Made by a program: the position numbers and the translations under genes
Notes under the pieces: generated by a model
Seen by the model: the letters and a program-made list of their open reading frames with translations, nothing else
Told to the model about the DNA's origin: nothing
Databases searched by the model: none
NCBI GenBank assembly: GCA_003129525.1
Contig: CP029329.1
Coordinates: 2,399,501 to 2,463,500 of the forward strand
Direction of reading: 5' to 3'
Source of the DNA: Clostridium beijerinckii
GTDB lineage: Bacteria > Bacillota > Clostridia > Clostridiales > Clostridiaceae
Length of the DNA stretch: 64,000 nt
Shown: positions 1 to 10,891 of the stretch, piece by piece
Numbering within the stretch: position 1 is the stretch's first letter
Layout of the letters: every line of letters starts with the position of its first letter

Positions 1-1367
1 GTTCTTTCTCTAGATTTATCTAGTCTATAGAATTTATCAAAAAGCTTACTTATTTCTTCTTCAGGGATGCTCACGCCCATATTTTGAACTGATATTTTAA
101 ACTTATCTAATTCCTCTTCAATGTTTATATTAATATCATTGCTTGGAGGAGTATATTTAATTGCATTGGTCATAAGATTAGTAAAAACTTGCTCCATTTG
201 AAATGGATCTGCATAAACATAACTATAAGGCGTTGAAGAATTAAAATTCACATTGAATTTATTTTCTTCAAAGTCAGGTTTATGCTTTTTAAGTACTTTG
301 GTAATTAATCGATTTATATTAAAGGCTTCAGGATTTGGTTTGATTGTTCCAGATTCAAGTTTTGAAAGTTCCAACATATTAGTGACTAAAACACTCATTT
401 TTTTAGATTCATCAATTATAGTTTCTAAATACATTTTTGCATCTTCACCAGATACAATACCATCTTTAAGCCCTTCTGCATAACCTTCTATTATTCCAAT
501 TGGAGTTTTAAGTTCGTGACTTACATTAGCTGTGAATTCCTTCCTCATGTTATCTAATTGTCTTTCTTTTTCGATATCATCTTCAAGTTTTTTATTTTTC
601 TTTTGTAGATCTAATAGTGATGCTTGAAGATTTTTTGATAAAAAGTTTAAGGATTTAGCAAGACTACCTATTTCATCTTCTCTATCAGTTTCACAAGTTA
701 CAGAAAAATCCATGTTAGACATTTTATTAGCAACAAAGGTTAAAGTCACAAGAGGTTTAGAAATTAAATTAGAATAAATTAAAGCAAGTATTATAGAAAC
801 AGTAATTAGACCATAAAATAAATATATAAAAAATTCACTTATAACTTCAGAGGCTTCTTTTATGGGCTGAATAGAAGAAACACAAAAAATAAGGCTATCA
901 TTTTTACTGCTTAAAGACATAGGGCTAACAACACCAATCTTTTTTAGTCCACTACTTTTGTTATCAAAATTTGTATATTTAGTTTGAGAATGTGTAATAA
1001 CTTGATTTATTAAATCTTTATTGTTAATTAATTCTGTGCCAAAAGCAGTTAAAGTGTCAAAGCTTTCCTTATCACCATTAATATTATTAGAAATATATTT
1101 AATGTCTCCAGTTAAAGACGTAACAATAACTTTAGCATTATTATCATTTTCAAGTTTTTGAAGGGCTTTATATAAGTCAGAATCATTGTCAATATGAAGA
1201 GAATATAAATCATGAAACTTATTAACTTCTTGTACTAATGATATTGTTTTTTTATAAGAATAAAATCTTTCAAAGAAAAAAGCTTGTGCAAAGTATGTTA
1301 TAAGCATTAAGCCGATAATTAGAGACAAGGTTATAGTAAACAGTCTTTTAGATAAACTGTACCTCAT
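1..1367 (-). CDS. Sensor histidine kinase, 3' end cut by window start
   Basis: Membrane sensor kinase of a two-component pair. About 455 codons are present and the C-terminal end of the ATPase domain lies outside the window. A first membrane helix is near residues 10-30 and a second near 185-205, with an extracellular region between, then a HAMP-like linker, coiled coil and HisKA box (FTANVSHELKTP, phospho-His about residue 284) and the N box (TNLMTNAIKYTP). It starts with ATG at 1367, which overlaps the stop of the upstream response regulator gene in a TAATG junction, implying translational coupling. The extracellular region gives no clue to the ligand. Confidence 0.93.
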   Translation of the reverse strand, partial: MRYSLSKRLFTITLSLIIGLMLITYFAQAFFFERFYSYKKTISLVQEVNKFHDLYSLHIDNDSDLYKALQKLENDNNAKVIVTSLTGDIKYISNNINGDKESFDTLTAFGTELINNKDLINQVITHSQTKYTNFDNKSSGLKKIGVVSPMSLSSKNDSLIFCVSSIQPIKEASEVISEFFIYLFYGLITVSIILALIYSNLISKPLVTLTFVANKMSNMDFSVTCETDREDEIGSLAKSLNFLSKNLQASLLDLQKKNKKLEDDIEKERQLDNMRKEFTANVSHELKTPIGIIEGYAEGLKDGIVSGEDAKMYLETIIDESKKMSVLVTNMLELSKLESGTIKPNPEAFNINRLITKVLKKHKPDFEENKFNVNFNSSTPYSYVYADPFQMEQVFTNLMTNAIKYTPPSNDININIEEELDKFKISVQNMGVSIPEEEISKLFDKFYRLDKSRER

Positions 1368-2038
1368 TATTTAGCCTCAAATTTATAACCACTGCCACGA
1401 ACAGTAATTATATAAGTAGACTTATCTAATAATTTTTCTCGAAGTCTTTTAACATTAGTGTCTACAGTACGAATATCCCCATAATAATCAATACCCCATA
1501 CGTTATCTAAAATATTATCTCTATTTAAGGCAATACCTTCATTAGTGATCAAATATATTAAAAGCTCATATTCTTTTGGTGACAATATTATTTCTTTTCC
1601 ATCAATTTTAACTTCATGAGAAAGCTTATTTACTGTAAGACCATTAAAATTTTGAGAGCTTGAATCCAAGTCTTCTCTAGTCCTTTTAAGAAGGGCTTTA
1701 ACTTTAGCAATTAAAACCTTAGGGCTAAAAGGCTTTGTCATATAGTCATCAGCACCATAATCATATCCTTGAAGTTTATCTTCTTCCTCTCCTTTTGCAG
1801 TAAGCAGAATTACTGGAACAGTTGAAACCTCTCTTAATTTTTCAAGCATAGTTAATCCATCCATAATAGGCATCATTATATCTAAAAGAACCAAATCGAT
1901 TTTTTGAGTGCTAAATATAAACAAGCCCTCTTCACCATTTGAAGCTTCAAAAACATTAAAATCTTCCTTCATTAAATAGTCTCTAAGTAAAAATCTAATT
2001 CTAAGTTCATCCTCTACAATTAAAATAGATTTCCGCAT
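1367..2038 (-). CDS. OmpR/PhoB-family response regulator
   Basis: DNA-binding response regulator paired with the downstream kinase. The receiver domain (about residues 4-115) has the acidic pair E9/D10, phospho-acceptor D53 in LVLLDIMMP, the TAK threonine and the TKPF lysine. A winged-helix domain fills the C-terminal 100 residues (SPKEYELL, RTVDTNVKRLREKL, VRGSGYKF). I chose ATG at 2038 because AAAGGAG lies just upstream; an in-frame ATG at 2104 would add 22 residues but puts that ribosome site inside the gene. Length of 223 residues is normal for the family. Targets cannot be inferred. Confidence 0.95.
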   Translation of the reverse strand: MRKSILIVEDELRIRFLLRDYLMKEDFNVFEASNGEEGLFIFSTQKIDLVLLDIMMPIMDGLTMLEKLREVSTVPVILLTAKGEEEDKLQGYDYGADDYMTKPFSPKVLIAKVKALLKRTREDLDSSSQNFNGLTVNKLSHEVKIDGKEIILSPKEYELLIYLITNEGIALNRDNILDNVWGIDYYGDIRTVDTNVKRLREKLLDKSTYIITVRGSGYKFEAK

Positions 2039-2554
2039 TATTATGTCATCTCCTTTATCAAAATAAATTGAAATTATTTGGTAATATATGAAAAGTTTAT
2101 TCATAATTAATAATACAATATAAATAAGGCAATTATATTACAACCTTATCATATTAATTTCTACGTTATAAGAGCAAAGATATTTTTATAATTTAATTAG
2201 TAATTATAAGCATTTTGATATTAATTATATTTAATAATAATATAATTAATATTATTATCGATATAACTTTCTTTAATTATATTGAATTAGAAGATATAAG
2301 GATAGAAGAATATTTTATAAATTATACATTCAAAACTATAAAGTATACATTTGATACGTTATAATGTTACTATACATTATTTTAGACTTCAGAAATAGTA
2401 GGAATATATTTTTAATTATGATATGATTAGGGGTGCAAAGTTAACGATAGAGGTTATAATAAAATAATTGGATTTTACCAAAACATATCGATTAATACAG
2501 AAAAATATTAATTATAAATATGAAAAGATTAGATAACAAGTAGGAGATTGATAA
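2039..2554. other. A/T-rich divergent intergenic region
   Basis: Spacer of 516 bases between the divergently transcribed response regulator and M16 peptidase genes. It should hold both promoters. I see A/T-rich runs and several TATAAT-like hexamers but no coding potential, no convincing terminator and no clear operator. Confidence 0.5.
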
Positions 2555-3796
2555 ATGATAAAATTAAATTTTGATGTAAAGAGACATACTTTAGCAAATG
2601 GGCTAGAAGTAATAACAATAAATAAAGATACTCAGATTGCGGCTATAAATATAGGAATTAAAGTAGGCGCATTATATGAGAGTTTAGAACAAAAAGGTAT
2701 AAGTCATTTTATTGAACATACATTATTTAAGGGAACTACAACTAGAAGCGATGAGGAACTTAATGAAGAATTAGAAGCTTTGGGTGGAGAATACAATGCT
2801 TATACAGACTATGATGCAACAGTGTATACAATTAATTGTTTGATGGAAGAATTTGAAAAAGCAGTAGAACTTTTAGGTGATATGGTGATAAATCCAAAGT
2901 TTGACAAGGGTGAAATTGAAAAGGAACGGGGAGTTATTTTATCTGAAATAAGGATGAGTAAAGATGATATAGAAGATTTGAGTTTTAAGAATGTAAATAG
3001 AATTGCATTTACTAAGAGTGCGCTTAAATATGAAGTAACTGGACTTGAAGAGAATGTTTCAAGATTTACTAGAGAAGAAATAGTATATTATTATACTAAA
3101 CACTATACTCCTAAAAATTCACTTATAACTATGGTATCATCTTTAAGTCATGAAGAAGCATTAAAATTGGTAGAAGATCAATTTAAAGGATGGAAAGGCG
3201 AAAAGCCTAAGCGCATAGATATTATAAAAGAAAAAAATAAGAAAATAACATCAATAAGCTATAAAAAAGATATTGAACAAAGTACAATAGTTTATTTGTA
3301 CACCTTCGATGATTTGGAAAAATCTGATGAGCTTTCTCTTAGAATATTAAATCATAGGCTTGGTGAAAGTTCAAATTCACTACTTTTTAGAGAAATAAGG
3401 GAAAATAGAGGATTAGCTTATGATATTTATACTCATCTTGAAATAACTAATAGCATAAAAACTCTTTATATATATACCGCAGTTGGAGAAGAAAATGTTG
3501 ACGAAGCTAAAGATGCAATTGATGAGACTTTGAAGAAGTTAGTTGATGGGGAAATTCAAATTGTAGATAAAGATTTAAATATAATGAAGAAAGTTCATAA
3601 AACGGCTGTAATATCTACGTTAGAGGATTCTTCAGAATTATGCAATTATATGCTTCATCAAGCTTTAGAAGATGAAGATATATTTGAATTTGTTAAGGAT
3701 ATGGACAGATTAAATAACTTAGATACAATTAAAATCAATGAAGTAGGTAAAAAGGTTTTAATAAATCCAACAATTCATATACTAAAATCTAATTAG
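2555..3796 (+). CDS. M16 family zinc peptidase (insulinase/processing-peptidase type)
   Basis: Predicted zinc metallopeptidase. The inverted zinc motif HxxEH is HFIEH at residues 51-55, and the distal glutamate is expected in EIEKERGVILSEI near residue 130. The C-terminal half carries the RENRGLAYDIYT segment typical of the second M16 repeat. At 413 residues it matches the bacterial single-chain M16B type. No signal peptide is visible, so it is probably cytoplasmic. ATG at 2555 follows TAGGAG. recX lies 44 bp downstream on the same strand, so the two may be co-transcribed. Substrate unknown. Confidence 0.93.
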   Translation: MIKLNFDVKRHTLANGLEVITINKDTQIAAINIGIKVGALYESLEQKGISHFIEHTLFKGTTTRSDEELNEELEALGGEYNAYTDYDATVYTINCLMEEFEKAVELLGDMVINPKFDKGEIEKERGVILSEIRMSKDDIEDLSFKNVNRIAFTKSALKYEVTGLEENVSRFTREEIVYYYTKHYTPKNSLITMVSSLSHEEALKLVEDQFKGWKGEKPKRIDIIKEKNKKITSISYKKDIEQSTIVYLYTFDDLEKSDELSLRILNHRLGESSNSLLFREIRENRGLAYDIYTHLEITNSIKTLYIYTAVGEENVDEAKDAIDETLKKLVDGEIQIVDKDLNIMKKVHKTAVISTLEDSSELCNYMLHQALEDEDIFEFVKDMDRLNNLDTIKINEVGKKVLINPTIHILKSN

Positions 3797-3840
3797 CAAA
3801 TATAAATTATAATTATAAGTAAAGGTGAAAATAAGGAATT

Positions 3841-4476
3841 ATGGCGATAATAACAAAAATAGAAATTCAAAAGAAAAATAAAGAAAGAGTTAATTTATTC
3901 TTAGATGGAGAATATGCCTTTTCTCTTTCCGTAGAGTTAGTTTATAAAGAAGGTCTTAATAAAAATGAAGAGATAGATTCAGAAAAACTTAAAATTTTAG
4001 CAGAGCATGAGAGCTTAATAAGATGCAAGAATTCTGCTTTAAGAATAATTGAAAAAAGTTATAAAACTGAAAAAGAGGTAAGAGATAAACTAATACTAAA
4101 GGGGTATGAAGATAACTCCATAAATAAAAGTATTGAATTTCTTAAAGAATATAATTTCATAAATGACAGCAATTATACAAAAGCATTTATAAGTGATAAA
4201 TTAAAGTCTCAAGGAAGTCAGAAAATTAAGTATACCCTAATTCAAAAAGGTATACCAAAAGATAAGATAGAGGAAGAATTATCTAATTTAAATAAAGAAA
4301 ATGAAAAAAATATTGCACTTAATTTAGCAAAGAAAAAGCTTGATATCATAAAAAAGAAGGAAAATGATAATTTCAAGATTTCAGGTAAGTTGTATAGATA
4401 CTTAATTTCTAAGGGATATGGATATGATGTTACAAGTGAGGTTGTTAAGGAAATTATGTCATTAGATGAGTTTTAA
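3841..4476 (+). CDS. recX: Regulatory protein RecX
   Basis: Modulator of RecA filaments. The 211-residue protein has the small N-terminal region typical of Firmicute RecX followed by three-helix RecX repeats: ALRIIEKSYKTEKEVRDKL, then FLKEYNFINDSNYTKAFI and SQKIKYTLIQKGIPKDKI. Length fits the family. ATG at 3841 has a weak AAGGAA site just upstream. It follows the M16 peptidase by 44 bp. recA is not in the window. Confidence 0.92.
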   Translation: MAIITKIEIQKKNKERVNLFLDGEYAFSLSVELVYKEGLNKNEEIDSEKLKILAEHESLIRCKNSALRIIEKSYKTEKEVRDKLILKGYEDNSINKSIEFLKEYNFINDSNYTKAFISDKLKSQGSQKIKYTLIQKGIPKDKIEEELSNLNKENEKNIALNLAKKKLDIIKKKENDNFKISGKLYRYLISKGYGYDVTSEVVKEIMSLDEF

Positions 4477-4604
4477 TGCAATATATTAGGCATATTCACC
4501 TAATAGTCCACAAGGATGTAATATATCTCCTTGTAAGATTCAAAATATACATCACATCTTTAACATGTCAATCTCTTTTTAATGTCTTAAAGGCAAATAT
4601 TAAC

Positions 4605-4634
4605 TTACAATAATGGTATAAGTTTTGGTATAAT
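4605..4634 (+). promoter_or_regulatory. Possible sigma-A promoter ahead of element S1
   Basis: TTACAA (4605-4610), an 18-bp spacer and a perfect TATAAT (4629-4634). Transcription would begin about where the S1 repeat starts, so S1 would be the 5' end of the leader RNA of the transglutaminase-like gene at 4842. Confidence 0.4.
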
Positions 4635-4641
4635 GATAGTA

Positions 4642-4761
4642 TAAAGTGAAACTTTTTAGATGGAATTTTATATTCCAGCTAAATTTAGTTGAACTAATCT
4701 AGGGTCGTGCAGTTCTTAGCTAGCATCTATGATGGGAGGTTAGAAATGCTAGACATCAGAC
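4642..4761 (+). repeat. Structured repeat S1 (family S, full copy)
   Basis: Full member of a dispersed family also seen at 31843-32029 (minus) and 40452-40582. It begins AAAGTGAAAC, then a hairpin (TTTAG-TGGAAT pairing with ATTCCA-CTAAA, about 4655-4683), then TTAGTTGAAC, the core TCTAGGGTCGTGC (about 4699-4711), a second pairing domain (CTAGCAT with ATGCTAG) and the end GCTAGACATCAGA. The 31.8-kb copy keeps the start, core and end almost unchanged while the first hairpin arms differ but still pair. It lies in the probable 5' leader of the next gene. Confidence 0.65.
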
Positions 4762-4806
4762 AAAGTGAAACTTTTTAGATGAAATTTTAAGTTTCAACTA
4801 AATTAA
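4762..4806 (+). repeat. Half copy of the S repeat
   Basis: Immediately after S1 the sequence restarts with AAAGTGAAACTTTTTAGATG and forms the same hairpin (TTAG-TGAAA with TTTCA-CTAA), then stops before the conserved core. It looks like a tandem partial duplication of S1. It ends about 36 bp before the next start codon. Confidence 0.6.
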
Positions 4807-4841
4807 AATTAGGTAGGATATTATTTATGGAGGAAAAAATC

Positions 4842-5570
4842 ATGAAGGAAAATAAATTTTTACTAGTGATTTCTGGAATTGCTTCAGGGTGTGTTCAAAT
4901 AAGTATAATTATTGCAATGTTAGTTTTTTCTAATATAACATTTAATCCTACAACTAACAGTTCTTTTTCAGAAAATGGACTAAAACAAGAGATTTCATTT
5001 AATGAATATAGTTCAGATAGCAAAAACAAAATTAGTGGATTTTTTAAGAATAGACAATCAAGTAAAAGTGAATCTTCTAATACAGTTACTATCTATAATG
5101 GAATTACTATAGATGAAGGAATAAAATCAAACTCAAATATTAATAATAAAGCAGTTGAATTAACAGAAAGTGCTACAAGTGATAGAGAAAGAGCTAAAAT
5201 TTTATATACTTGGGTTGGAAGAAATATAAAGTATGATAATGATAAAGCTGAGAAAGTATTATATGGGAGTGACAATCGCCAAATGCCAGAGAGTGGTGCT
5301 ATATGTGCCTTTGAAAGTAAGTCAGGAATATGTTTTGATAAAGCATGTCTTTATGTAGCTATGTCTAGAGCTATAGACCTTAAAGTAAGATTGATAGGTG
5401 GACAGGCGTTTGATGGTGAACAATATGTAGGGCATGCATGGAATCAAGTTTATCTAAATGACGAAAATATGTGGATAAATGTAGATCCGACATTCTATGA
5501 TGGAGGAAATTATTTTGATTCCAATCTATTTAATAATCATAATGCAGAAGAAATTGCTGGAGAATGGTAG
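4842..5570 (+). CDS. Membrane-anchored transglutaminase-like protein
   Basis: N-terminal hydrophobic helix (about residues 4-28) followed by a Ser/Asn-rich linker and a C-terminal transglutaminase-like fold with Cys (SGICFDKAC), His (VGHAWNQV) and Asp (WINVDPTF) in the usual order. Such proteins act outside the membrane as cysteine proteases or cross-linkers; the substrate is unknown. The start is ATG at 4842: an in-frame ATG at 4827 overlaps the GGAGG site (4829-4833) that serves 4842. S-family repeats lie in its leader. Confidence 0.85.
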   Translation: MKENKFLLVISGIASGCVQISIIIAMLVFSNITFNPTTNSSFSENGLKQEISFNEYSSDSKNKISGFFKNRQSSKSESSNTVTIYNGITIDEGIKSNSNINNKAVELTESATSDRERAKILYTWVGRNIKYDNDKAEKVLYGSDNRQMPESGAICAFESKSGICFDKACLYVAMSRAIDLKVRLIGGQAFDGEQYVGHAWNQVYLNDENMWINVDPTFYDGGNYFDSNLFNNHNAEEIAGEW

Positions 5571-5652
5571 TAACATATTATTATGACATTTAAAGAAAGC
5601 CAGCGGCCTTCAATCCTAGCAGTTAATTGTTAGCTATTAGCTGACTTAAGTA

Positions 5653-6012
5653 TTAAATTATTTTTTTATATAGCTTTGAAATAATAAGATTAATAGCTTT
5701 TTCACAGTCATTATCATTAGGATCTATTGACCAAGCTAGATTAAAAAGACGCAAAGCTGTATCAAGACATTCCTTCATAACATAACAATATCCTAGGTTG
5801 AAAAAGTATTTACTTTCATGTTTAAGGGAAATTGCTTTATTTAGCATTATTATTGCATCATCAAAGTTTTTTAGTTTAATAAAGCAAACACCACAATTAT
5901 AATATGAACAGGCTTCATTTGCATTTTGAGATGCAGATTTTTTATAACAATCAATAGCCCTTTCATAATCTTGTATATTATAAAATTTATTTCCTTCATT
6001 AAAATAATTCAT
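5653..6012 (-). CDS. TPR-repeat protein
   Basis: Small cytoplasmic protein of 119 residues made of about three tetratricopeptide repeats (FNEGNKFYNIQDYERAIDCY, YYNCGVCFIKLKNFDDAI, FFNLGYCYVMKECLDTALRL). TPRs mediate protein-protein contacts; no partner is evident. The start at 6012 has GGAGG seven bases upstream, which rules out an upstream in-frame ATG at 6072. It is divergent from the large activase gene. Confidence 0.85.
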   Translation of the reverse strand: MNYFNEGNKFYNIQDYERAIDCYKKSASQNANEACSYYNCGVCFIKLKNFDDAIIMLNKAISLKHESKYFFNLGYCYVMKECLDTALRLFNLAWSIDPNDNDCEKAINLIISKLYKKII

Positions 6013-6198
6013 TTGTAACCTCCAAAAGTCAAATTGTAAATACTGCCTTAAATACTTTATAATTATAGACAATATTTTAAATAACTATACATATGAACTT
6101 ATTAATTTATAGTTTTAATTTATTAAGACATAGCATACATGCAAATTGAAAAAATAGTGTATGTTAATTGAAAAAAACAAAGAGGTGAATGCTAGAAT

Positions 6199-9100
6199 AT
6201 GATAAATTATAAAATTGGATTAGATATAGGATCAACAACAGTAAAGTTAGCAGTTCTTAATAATGAGGACAGCATAATATATAGTAAATACCAAAGACAT
6301 TTTTCAGATATAAGAAGCACTATTATAGATTTAATAAAGGAATCTTATGAAGTCTTGGGAGATATTAACTGCAAGATTAGTATAACTGGATCAGGGGGGA
6401 TGTCAGTTTCTAAATGGCTAGGGATTGGTTTTGTACAAGAAGTAATCGCGTGTTCAAAAACAGTTGAGACACTTATTCCACAAACTGATGTTGTAATAGA
6501 ACTTGGTGGTGAAGATGCTAAAATAACATATTTTAAAGGTGGACTAGAGCAACGGATGAATGGAAGTTGTGCAGGAGGTACTGGGGCTTTCATCGATCAA
6601 ATGGCAATATTGTTAAACACAGATGCGTTAGGATTAAACGAATATGCAAAAGAATATAAGGTATTATATCCTATAGCATCAAGATGTGGGGTTTTTGCTA
6701 AAACAGATGTACAACCATTGATAAATGAAGGGGCTCATAAAGCAGATATAGCTGCATCAATACTTCAAGCAGTAGTAAATCAAACTATAGGAGGCCTTGC
6801 TTGTGGTAAACCAATAAAAGGGAATGTAGCCTTTCTTGGTGGACCATTATTCTTTTTATCAGAACTAAGACAAAGATTTGTTGAGACGTTAAATTTAGAA
6901 GGAGACCAAATAATTGCTCCAGAAAATTCTCAACTTTTTGTTGCTATAGGAGCTGCACTTTTATCACAAAAAGAAAAATTAACATCTTTAAAAAAGATAG
7001 TAGGTAAGATTTCAGATATATCGGATATAAAGGATGATAATCAAGCAAGACTTGAACCATTATTTAAGGATCAAGAAGATTATAAAATATTTAAAGATAG
7101 ACATAATAAAAATGTATTAAAAAGAGCAGAACTAAATAGTTACAAGGGCCAAGCATATCTAGGAATAGATGCAGGTTCGACAACAACTAAAGTGGCGCTC
7201 ATAAGTGAAAATTCTGAGCTTTTATATTCTTACTATGGAAGTAATGAAGGAAATCCATTAAATAAAGTCGTAGATATTATAAAAGACTTATATGAAAAAC
7301 TTCCAGACACTGTGGAAATTATGAATTCTACAGTTACAGGTTATGGAGAAGCTTTAATTAAATCTGCGTTACATATAGATATTGGAGAAATTGAAACAAT
7401 TGCACACTATAAAGCCGCAGATTACTTTTTGCCAGGCGTAGACTTCATTTTAGATATAGGTGGACAAGACATGAAGTGTCTAAAAATTAAAAATGGAGCA
7501 ATAGATAGCATACTCTTAAATGAAGCTTGTTCATCAGGATGTGGATCATTTATTGAAAGTTTTGCTAAAACTCTTGATATGAAAATTGAAGATTTTGCAA
7601 AGGAAGCACTATTTTCAAAAGCACCAGTAGATTTAGGTTCTAGATGTACAGTATTTATGAATTCTAGAGTTAAGCAATCTCAGAAGGAAGGCGCAACGGT
7701 TTCTGATATTTCAGCAGGAATTTCATATTCTGTTATAAAAAATGCTTTGTTTAAAGTAATAAAATTAAGAAGTGAAAGTGATATAGGTGAAAAAGTTATA
7801 GTACAAGGCGGAACTTTTTATAATGAAGCTGTACTTAGAAGTTTTGAACTTATTTCAGGTAGAGAAGTCATAAGACCAGATATATCAGGTCTTATGGGTG
7901 CCTTTGGATGTGCAATTATTGCAAAGGAGAGATATATTGAAGGCGAAAAGTCTAGTTTATTACAAAAAAATAAAATAGATGAATTTGAAATGGAATCATC
8001 TTTTAGAAGGTGTGGAAAGTGCGGAAACAACTGTTTACTTACTATAAATAAATTTTCTACGGATGAGGAGTTTATTTCAGGTAATAGATGTGAAAGAGGA
8101 TTAGGCATAGATAAACCTAAAGAGGATAAATTACCTAATTTATATGACTATAAATATAAGAGAACCTTCAATTATAAGCCTCTCAAAGAAGACGAAGCAA
8201 AACGTGGCGTTATTGGAATTCCAAGAGTACTTAACATGTATGAGAATTACCCATTTTGGTTTACTCTTTTAACTAGTTTAGGATTTAGTGTTAAGCTATC
8301 GCAAGCTTCAAGCAAGAAAATATATGAACTTGGAATAGAGACAATTCCATCAGAATCAGCTTGTTATCCAGCAAAACTTGCTCATGGTCATGTAATTAAT
8401 TTAATAAATAGAGGAATTAAAAATATATTCTATCCTTGTATATCATATGAAAAAAATGAGTTTAAGGATGCTCAAAATAATTATAATTGTCCTATGGTAA
8501 TTTCTTATCCAGAAGCCATAAAAAACAATATGGATGAATTAAAATCAAATGATATTAATTTTATGGAACCATTTTTATCTTTAAATGATGATAATGAACT
8601 TGCTAATAGATTAGTAACAGAATTTAAAATATTTAATGTTACGCTACAAGAAGCAAAAATAGCAATAAATAAAGCAAGTATGGAAAGAGATGCTTACAAA
8701 AAAGACATACAAAACAAAGGCGAAGAAGTTATAGATTATTTGAGAAAAAATAATAAAAAAGGAATAGTATTAAGTGGAAGGCCATATCATATAGATCCAG
8801 AAATAAATCATGGTATTCCTGATATTATAAGTTCCTTTGATATGGCAGTATTAACTGAAGACAGCGTATCACATTTAGGAGTATTAAAAGATAAATTGAG
8901 AGTCGTAGATCAATGGACATACCATTCAAGATTATATAGAGCTGCAGCTTTTGTAGCTGAAGAGTCATGCTTGGACATAATTCAATTAAATTCTTTTGGA
9001 TGTGGACTAGATGCTGTTACTACAGATCAAGTAAATGAAATAATTTCATCTACAGGCAAAATATATACAGTTCTAAAAATAGATGAAGGAAATAATTTAG

Positions 9101-10497
9101 GAGCAGCCAAAATAAGAATAAGATCATTAAAAGCTGCAATGGATGAAAGAGAAAGAAAGAATTATAAACCAATTGAAGAAAAAATTATATATAAAAATCC
9201 AATATTTACAGCTGAAATGAGGAAAACTCATACAATTTTATGTCCTCAAATGTCTCCAATACATTTTGATTTAATTGAAACAGCAGTAAGAGCAGCTGGG
9301 TATAATATTGATGTGTTACCATCCATGGATATGAAAGCAGTGGATGAAGGATTAAAATATGTTAATAATGATGCTTGTTATCCTTCAATAATAGTAGTTG
9401 GTCAAATGATTGAAGCTTTAAAATCAGGTAAATATGATGTGAATAATACTTCAGTTATAATGTCACAAACTGGTGGAGGCTGTAGAGCTACAAATTACAT
9501 TGGTTTTTTAAAGATGGCATTAAAGCAAGCTGGATTTGAACAAGTACCAGTTATATCTTTAAATGCAATAGGACTTGAAGAACAACCAGGGTTTAAAATT
9601 ACAGCAAAACTTCTTCATAAAGCAATTATGGCTTTAGTTTATGGTGACTTATTTATGAGAGTTTTATATAGGACAAGACCTTATGAAAAACTTAAGGGGT
9701 CAGCAAATGAACTTCATAAAAAGTGGAATGAAAGAGCTAAATCCAATTTAATTAATGGAAGTAAAAGAGAATTTAATAAAAATGTAAAAGAAATAATTAG
9801 TGATTTTGATAATTTACCATTATTAAACATAAAAAAACCTAAGGTTGGTATTGTTGGAGAAATATTAGTTAAATTCCATCCAACAGCTAATAATGATATA
9901 GTAGGAATTTTAGAAAATGAAGGAGCAGAAGCAGTAGTTCCAGATCTTTTGGATTTCTTCTTCTATTCAGCTTTTGATGCAGATTTTAAAGCTAAATTTC
10001 TTGCAGGAAGCAAAATGTCAAAGAATTTATGTAATATAGCAATTATGTATATGGAAACTTATAGAAAAACAATGAAGAAATATCTAGAAAAAAGCAATAG
10101 ATTCTATAAACCTAAACATATAAAAGAACTAGCTAACATGGCATCACCTATACTATCACTTGGAAATCAATGTGGAGAAGGATGGTTTTTAACAGCTGAA
10201 ATGATTGAACTTATAAAAAGTGGAACTAGCAATATAGCTTGTCTTCAACCTTTTGCATGTTTACCTAATCATGTGACTGGAAAAGGAATGATTAAGACTT
10301 TAAAGGAAAGATATCCAAGCTCAAATATAGTGGCTATAGATTATGATCCAGGGGCATCAAATGTAAATCAATTAAATAGAATTAAACTTATGCTATCAGT
10401 AGCATTTAAAAATTTAGAAGAAGAACCTACAATTCATAAGGAACAAGAAGAAGGCATAGAGAAACAACAGTTCCATAATGAAGTAAGTCTAACTTAG
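6199..10497 (+). CDS. Giant acyl-CoA dehydratase activase (BadF/HgdC type, fused)
   Basis: A 1432-residue fusion. Two ASKHA-fold activase modules occur in tandem: [12 protein letters not shown] (about residue 8) with [11 protein letters not shown], and [14 protein letters not shown] (about residue 320) with [11 protein letters not shown]. Each has cysteine motifs (SRCGVF, SRCTVF) placed like the [4Fe-4S] ligands of 2-hydroxyglutaryl-CoA dehydratase activator. A cysteine cluster ([10 protein letters not shown], near 613), a DUF2229-like region and an HgdB-like C-terminal part ([22 protein letters not shown]) follow. The family couples ATP hydrolysis to one-electron transfer. Very common in Clostridia, usually standalone as here; its substrate enzyme is not in the window. 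ATG at 6199 follows AGAGGTGAA. Confidence 0.93.
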   Translation: MINYKIGLDIGSTTVKLAVLNNEDSIIYSKYQRHFSDIRSTIIDLIKESYEVLGDINCKISITGSGGMSVSKWLGIGFVQEVIACSKTVETLIPQTDVVIELGGEDAKITYFKGGLEQRMNGSCAGGTGAFIDQMAILLNTDALGLNEYAKEYKVLYPIASRCGVFAKTDVQPLINEGAHKADIAASILQAVVNQTIGGLACGKPIKGNVAFLGGPLFFLSELRQRFVETLNLEGDQIIAPENSQLFVAIGAALLSQKEKLTSLKKIVGKISDISDIKDDNQARLEPLFKDQEDYKIFKDRHNKNVLKRAELNSYKGQAYLGIDAGSTTTKVALISENSELLYSYYGSNEGNPLNKVVDIIKDLYEKLPDTVEIMNSTVTGYGEALIKSALHIDIGEIETIAHYKAADYFLPGVDFILDIGGQDMKCLKIKNGAIDSILLNEACSSGCGSFIESFAKTLDMKIEDFAKEALFSKAPVDLGSRCTVFMNSRVKQSQKEGATVSDISAGISYSVIKNALFKVIKLRSESDIGEKVIVQGGTFYNEAVLRSFELISGREVIRPDISGLMGAFGCAIIAKERYIEGEKSSLLQKNKIDEFEMESSFRRCGKCGNNCLLTINKFSTDEEFISGNRCERGLGIDKPKEDKLPNLYDYKYKRTFNYKPLKEDEAKRGVIGIPRVLNMYENYPFWFTLLTSLGFSVKLSQASSKKIYELGIETIPSESACYPAKLAHGHVINLINRGIKNIFYPCISYEKNEFKDAQNNYNCPMVISYPEAIKNNMDELKSNDINFMEPFLSLNDDNELANRLVTEFKIFNVTLQEAKIAINKASMERDAYKKDIQNKGEEVIDYLRKNNKKGIVLSGRPYHIDPEINHGIPDIISSFDMAVLTEDSVSHLGVLKDKLRVVDQWTYHSRLYRAAAFVAEESCLDIIQLNSFGCGLDAVTTDQVNEIISSTGKIYTVLKIDEGNNLGAAKIRIRSLKAAMDERERKNYKPIEEKIIYKNPIFTAEMRKTHTILCPQMSPIHFDLIETAVRAAGYNIDVLPSMDMKAVDEGLKYVNNDACYPSIIVVGQMIEALKSGKYDVNNTSVIMSQTGGGCRATNYIGFLKMALKQAGFEQVPVISLNAIGLEEQPGFKITAKLLHKAIMALVYGDLFMRVLYRTRPYEKLKGSANELHKKWNERAKSNLINGSKREFNKNVKEIISDFDNLPLLNIKKPKVGIVGEILVKFHPTANNDIVGILENEGAEAVVPDLLDFFFYSAFDADFKAKFLAGSKMSKNLCNIAIMYMETYRKTMKKYLEKSNRFYKPKHIKELANMASPILSLGNQCGEGWFLTAEMIELIKSGTSNIACLQPFACLPNHVTGKGMIKTLKERYPSSNIVAIDYDPGASNVNQLNRIKLMLSVAFKNLEEEPTIHKEQEEGIEKQQFHNEVSLT

Positions 10498-10891
10498 CAT
10501 ACAGATACACTCTTTAGGCTTTTTATTTATCTAGAGGTACAAATTCAAAATTGAGCGTATACTTTTAGATAAACTTTGAAATATTCACAATTTAAATTAA
10601 TATATAGAAATTACTTTTAGTTGTGAATCTTATCTTAAAATTATTAAATACTATTATGATTAATTTGAGTAGAAGGGACAATTGTTCCTTCTATTTCTGG
10701 TTTATTTTATATGATGTTTAGAAAATAATGGGTAAACTTATTGTCAAAGTGTGCTTAGGAGTGTATCTTATATATAGTAATGTATAATTGTTAATTACTA
10801 TGTAGTTGTTAGCAATAATATTCTAAAGAGTTGATAGCTAAGAACTGATATACATGGAAAAAATTTAAGATATGCAATTTGGAGGTAATAA
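10498..10891 (+). terminator. Intergenic region with a terminator hairpin at 10671-10692
   Basis: The 394-base gap after the activase gene holds one convincing hairpin, AGAAGG-ACAATTGT-CCTTCT (10671-10692), followed by a T-rich stretch, fitting an intrinsic terminator. A longer-range pairing (ATTCACAA near 10580, TTGTGAAT near 10621) is also possible. I see no gene here. Confidence 0.55.

Noticed and set aside
4642..4761. S1 considered as a known riboswitch (ykkC, SAM, T-box)
   Set aside because: None of the conserved strings of these classes is present beyond a short CTAGGG match, and an antisense copy sits elsewhere.
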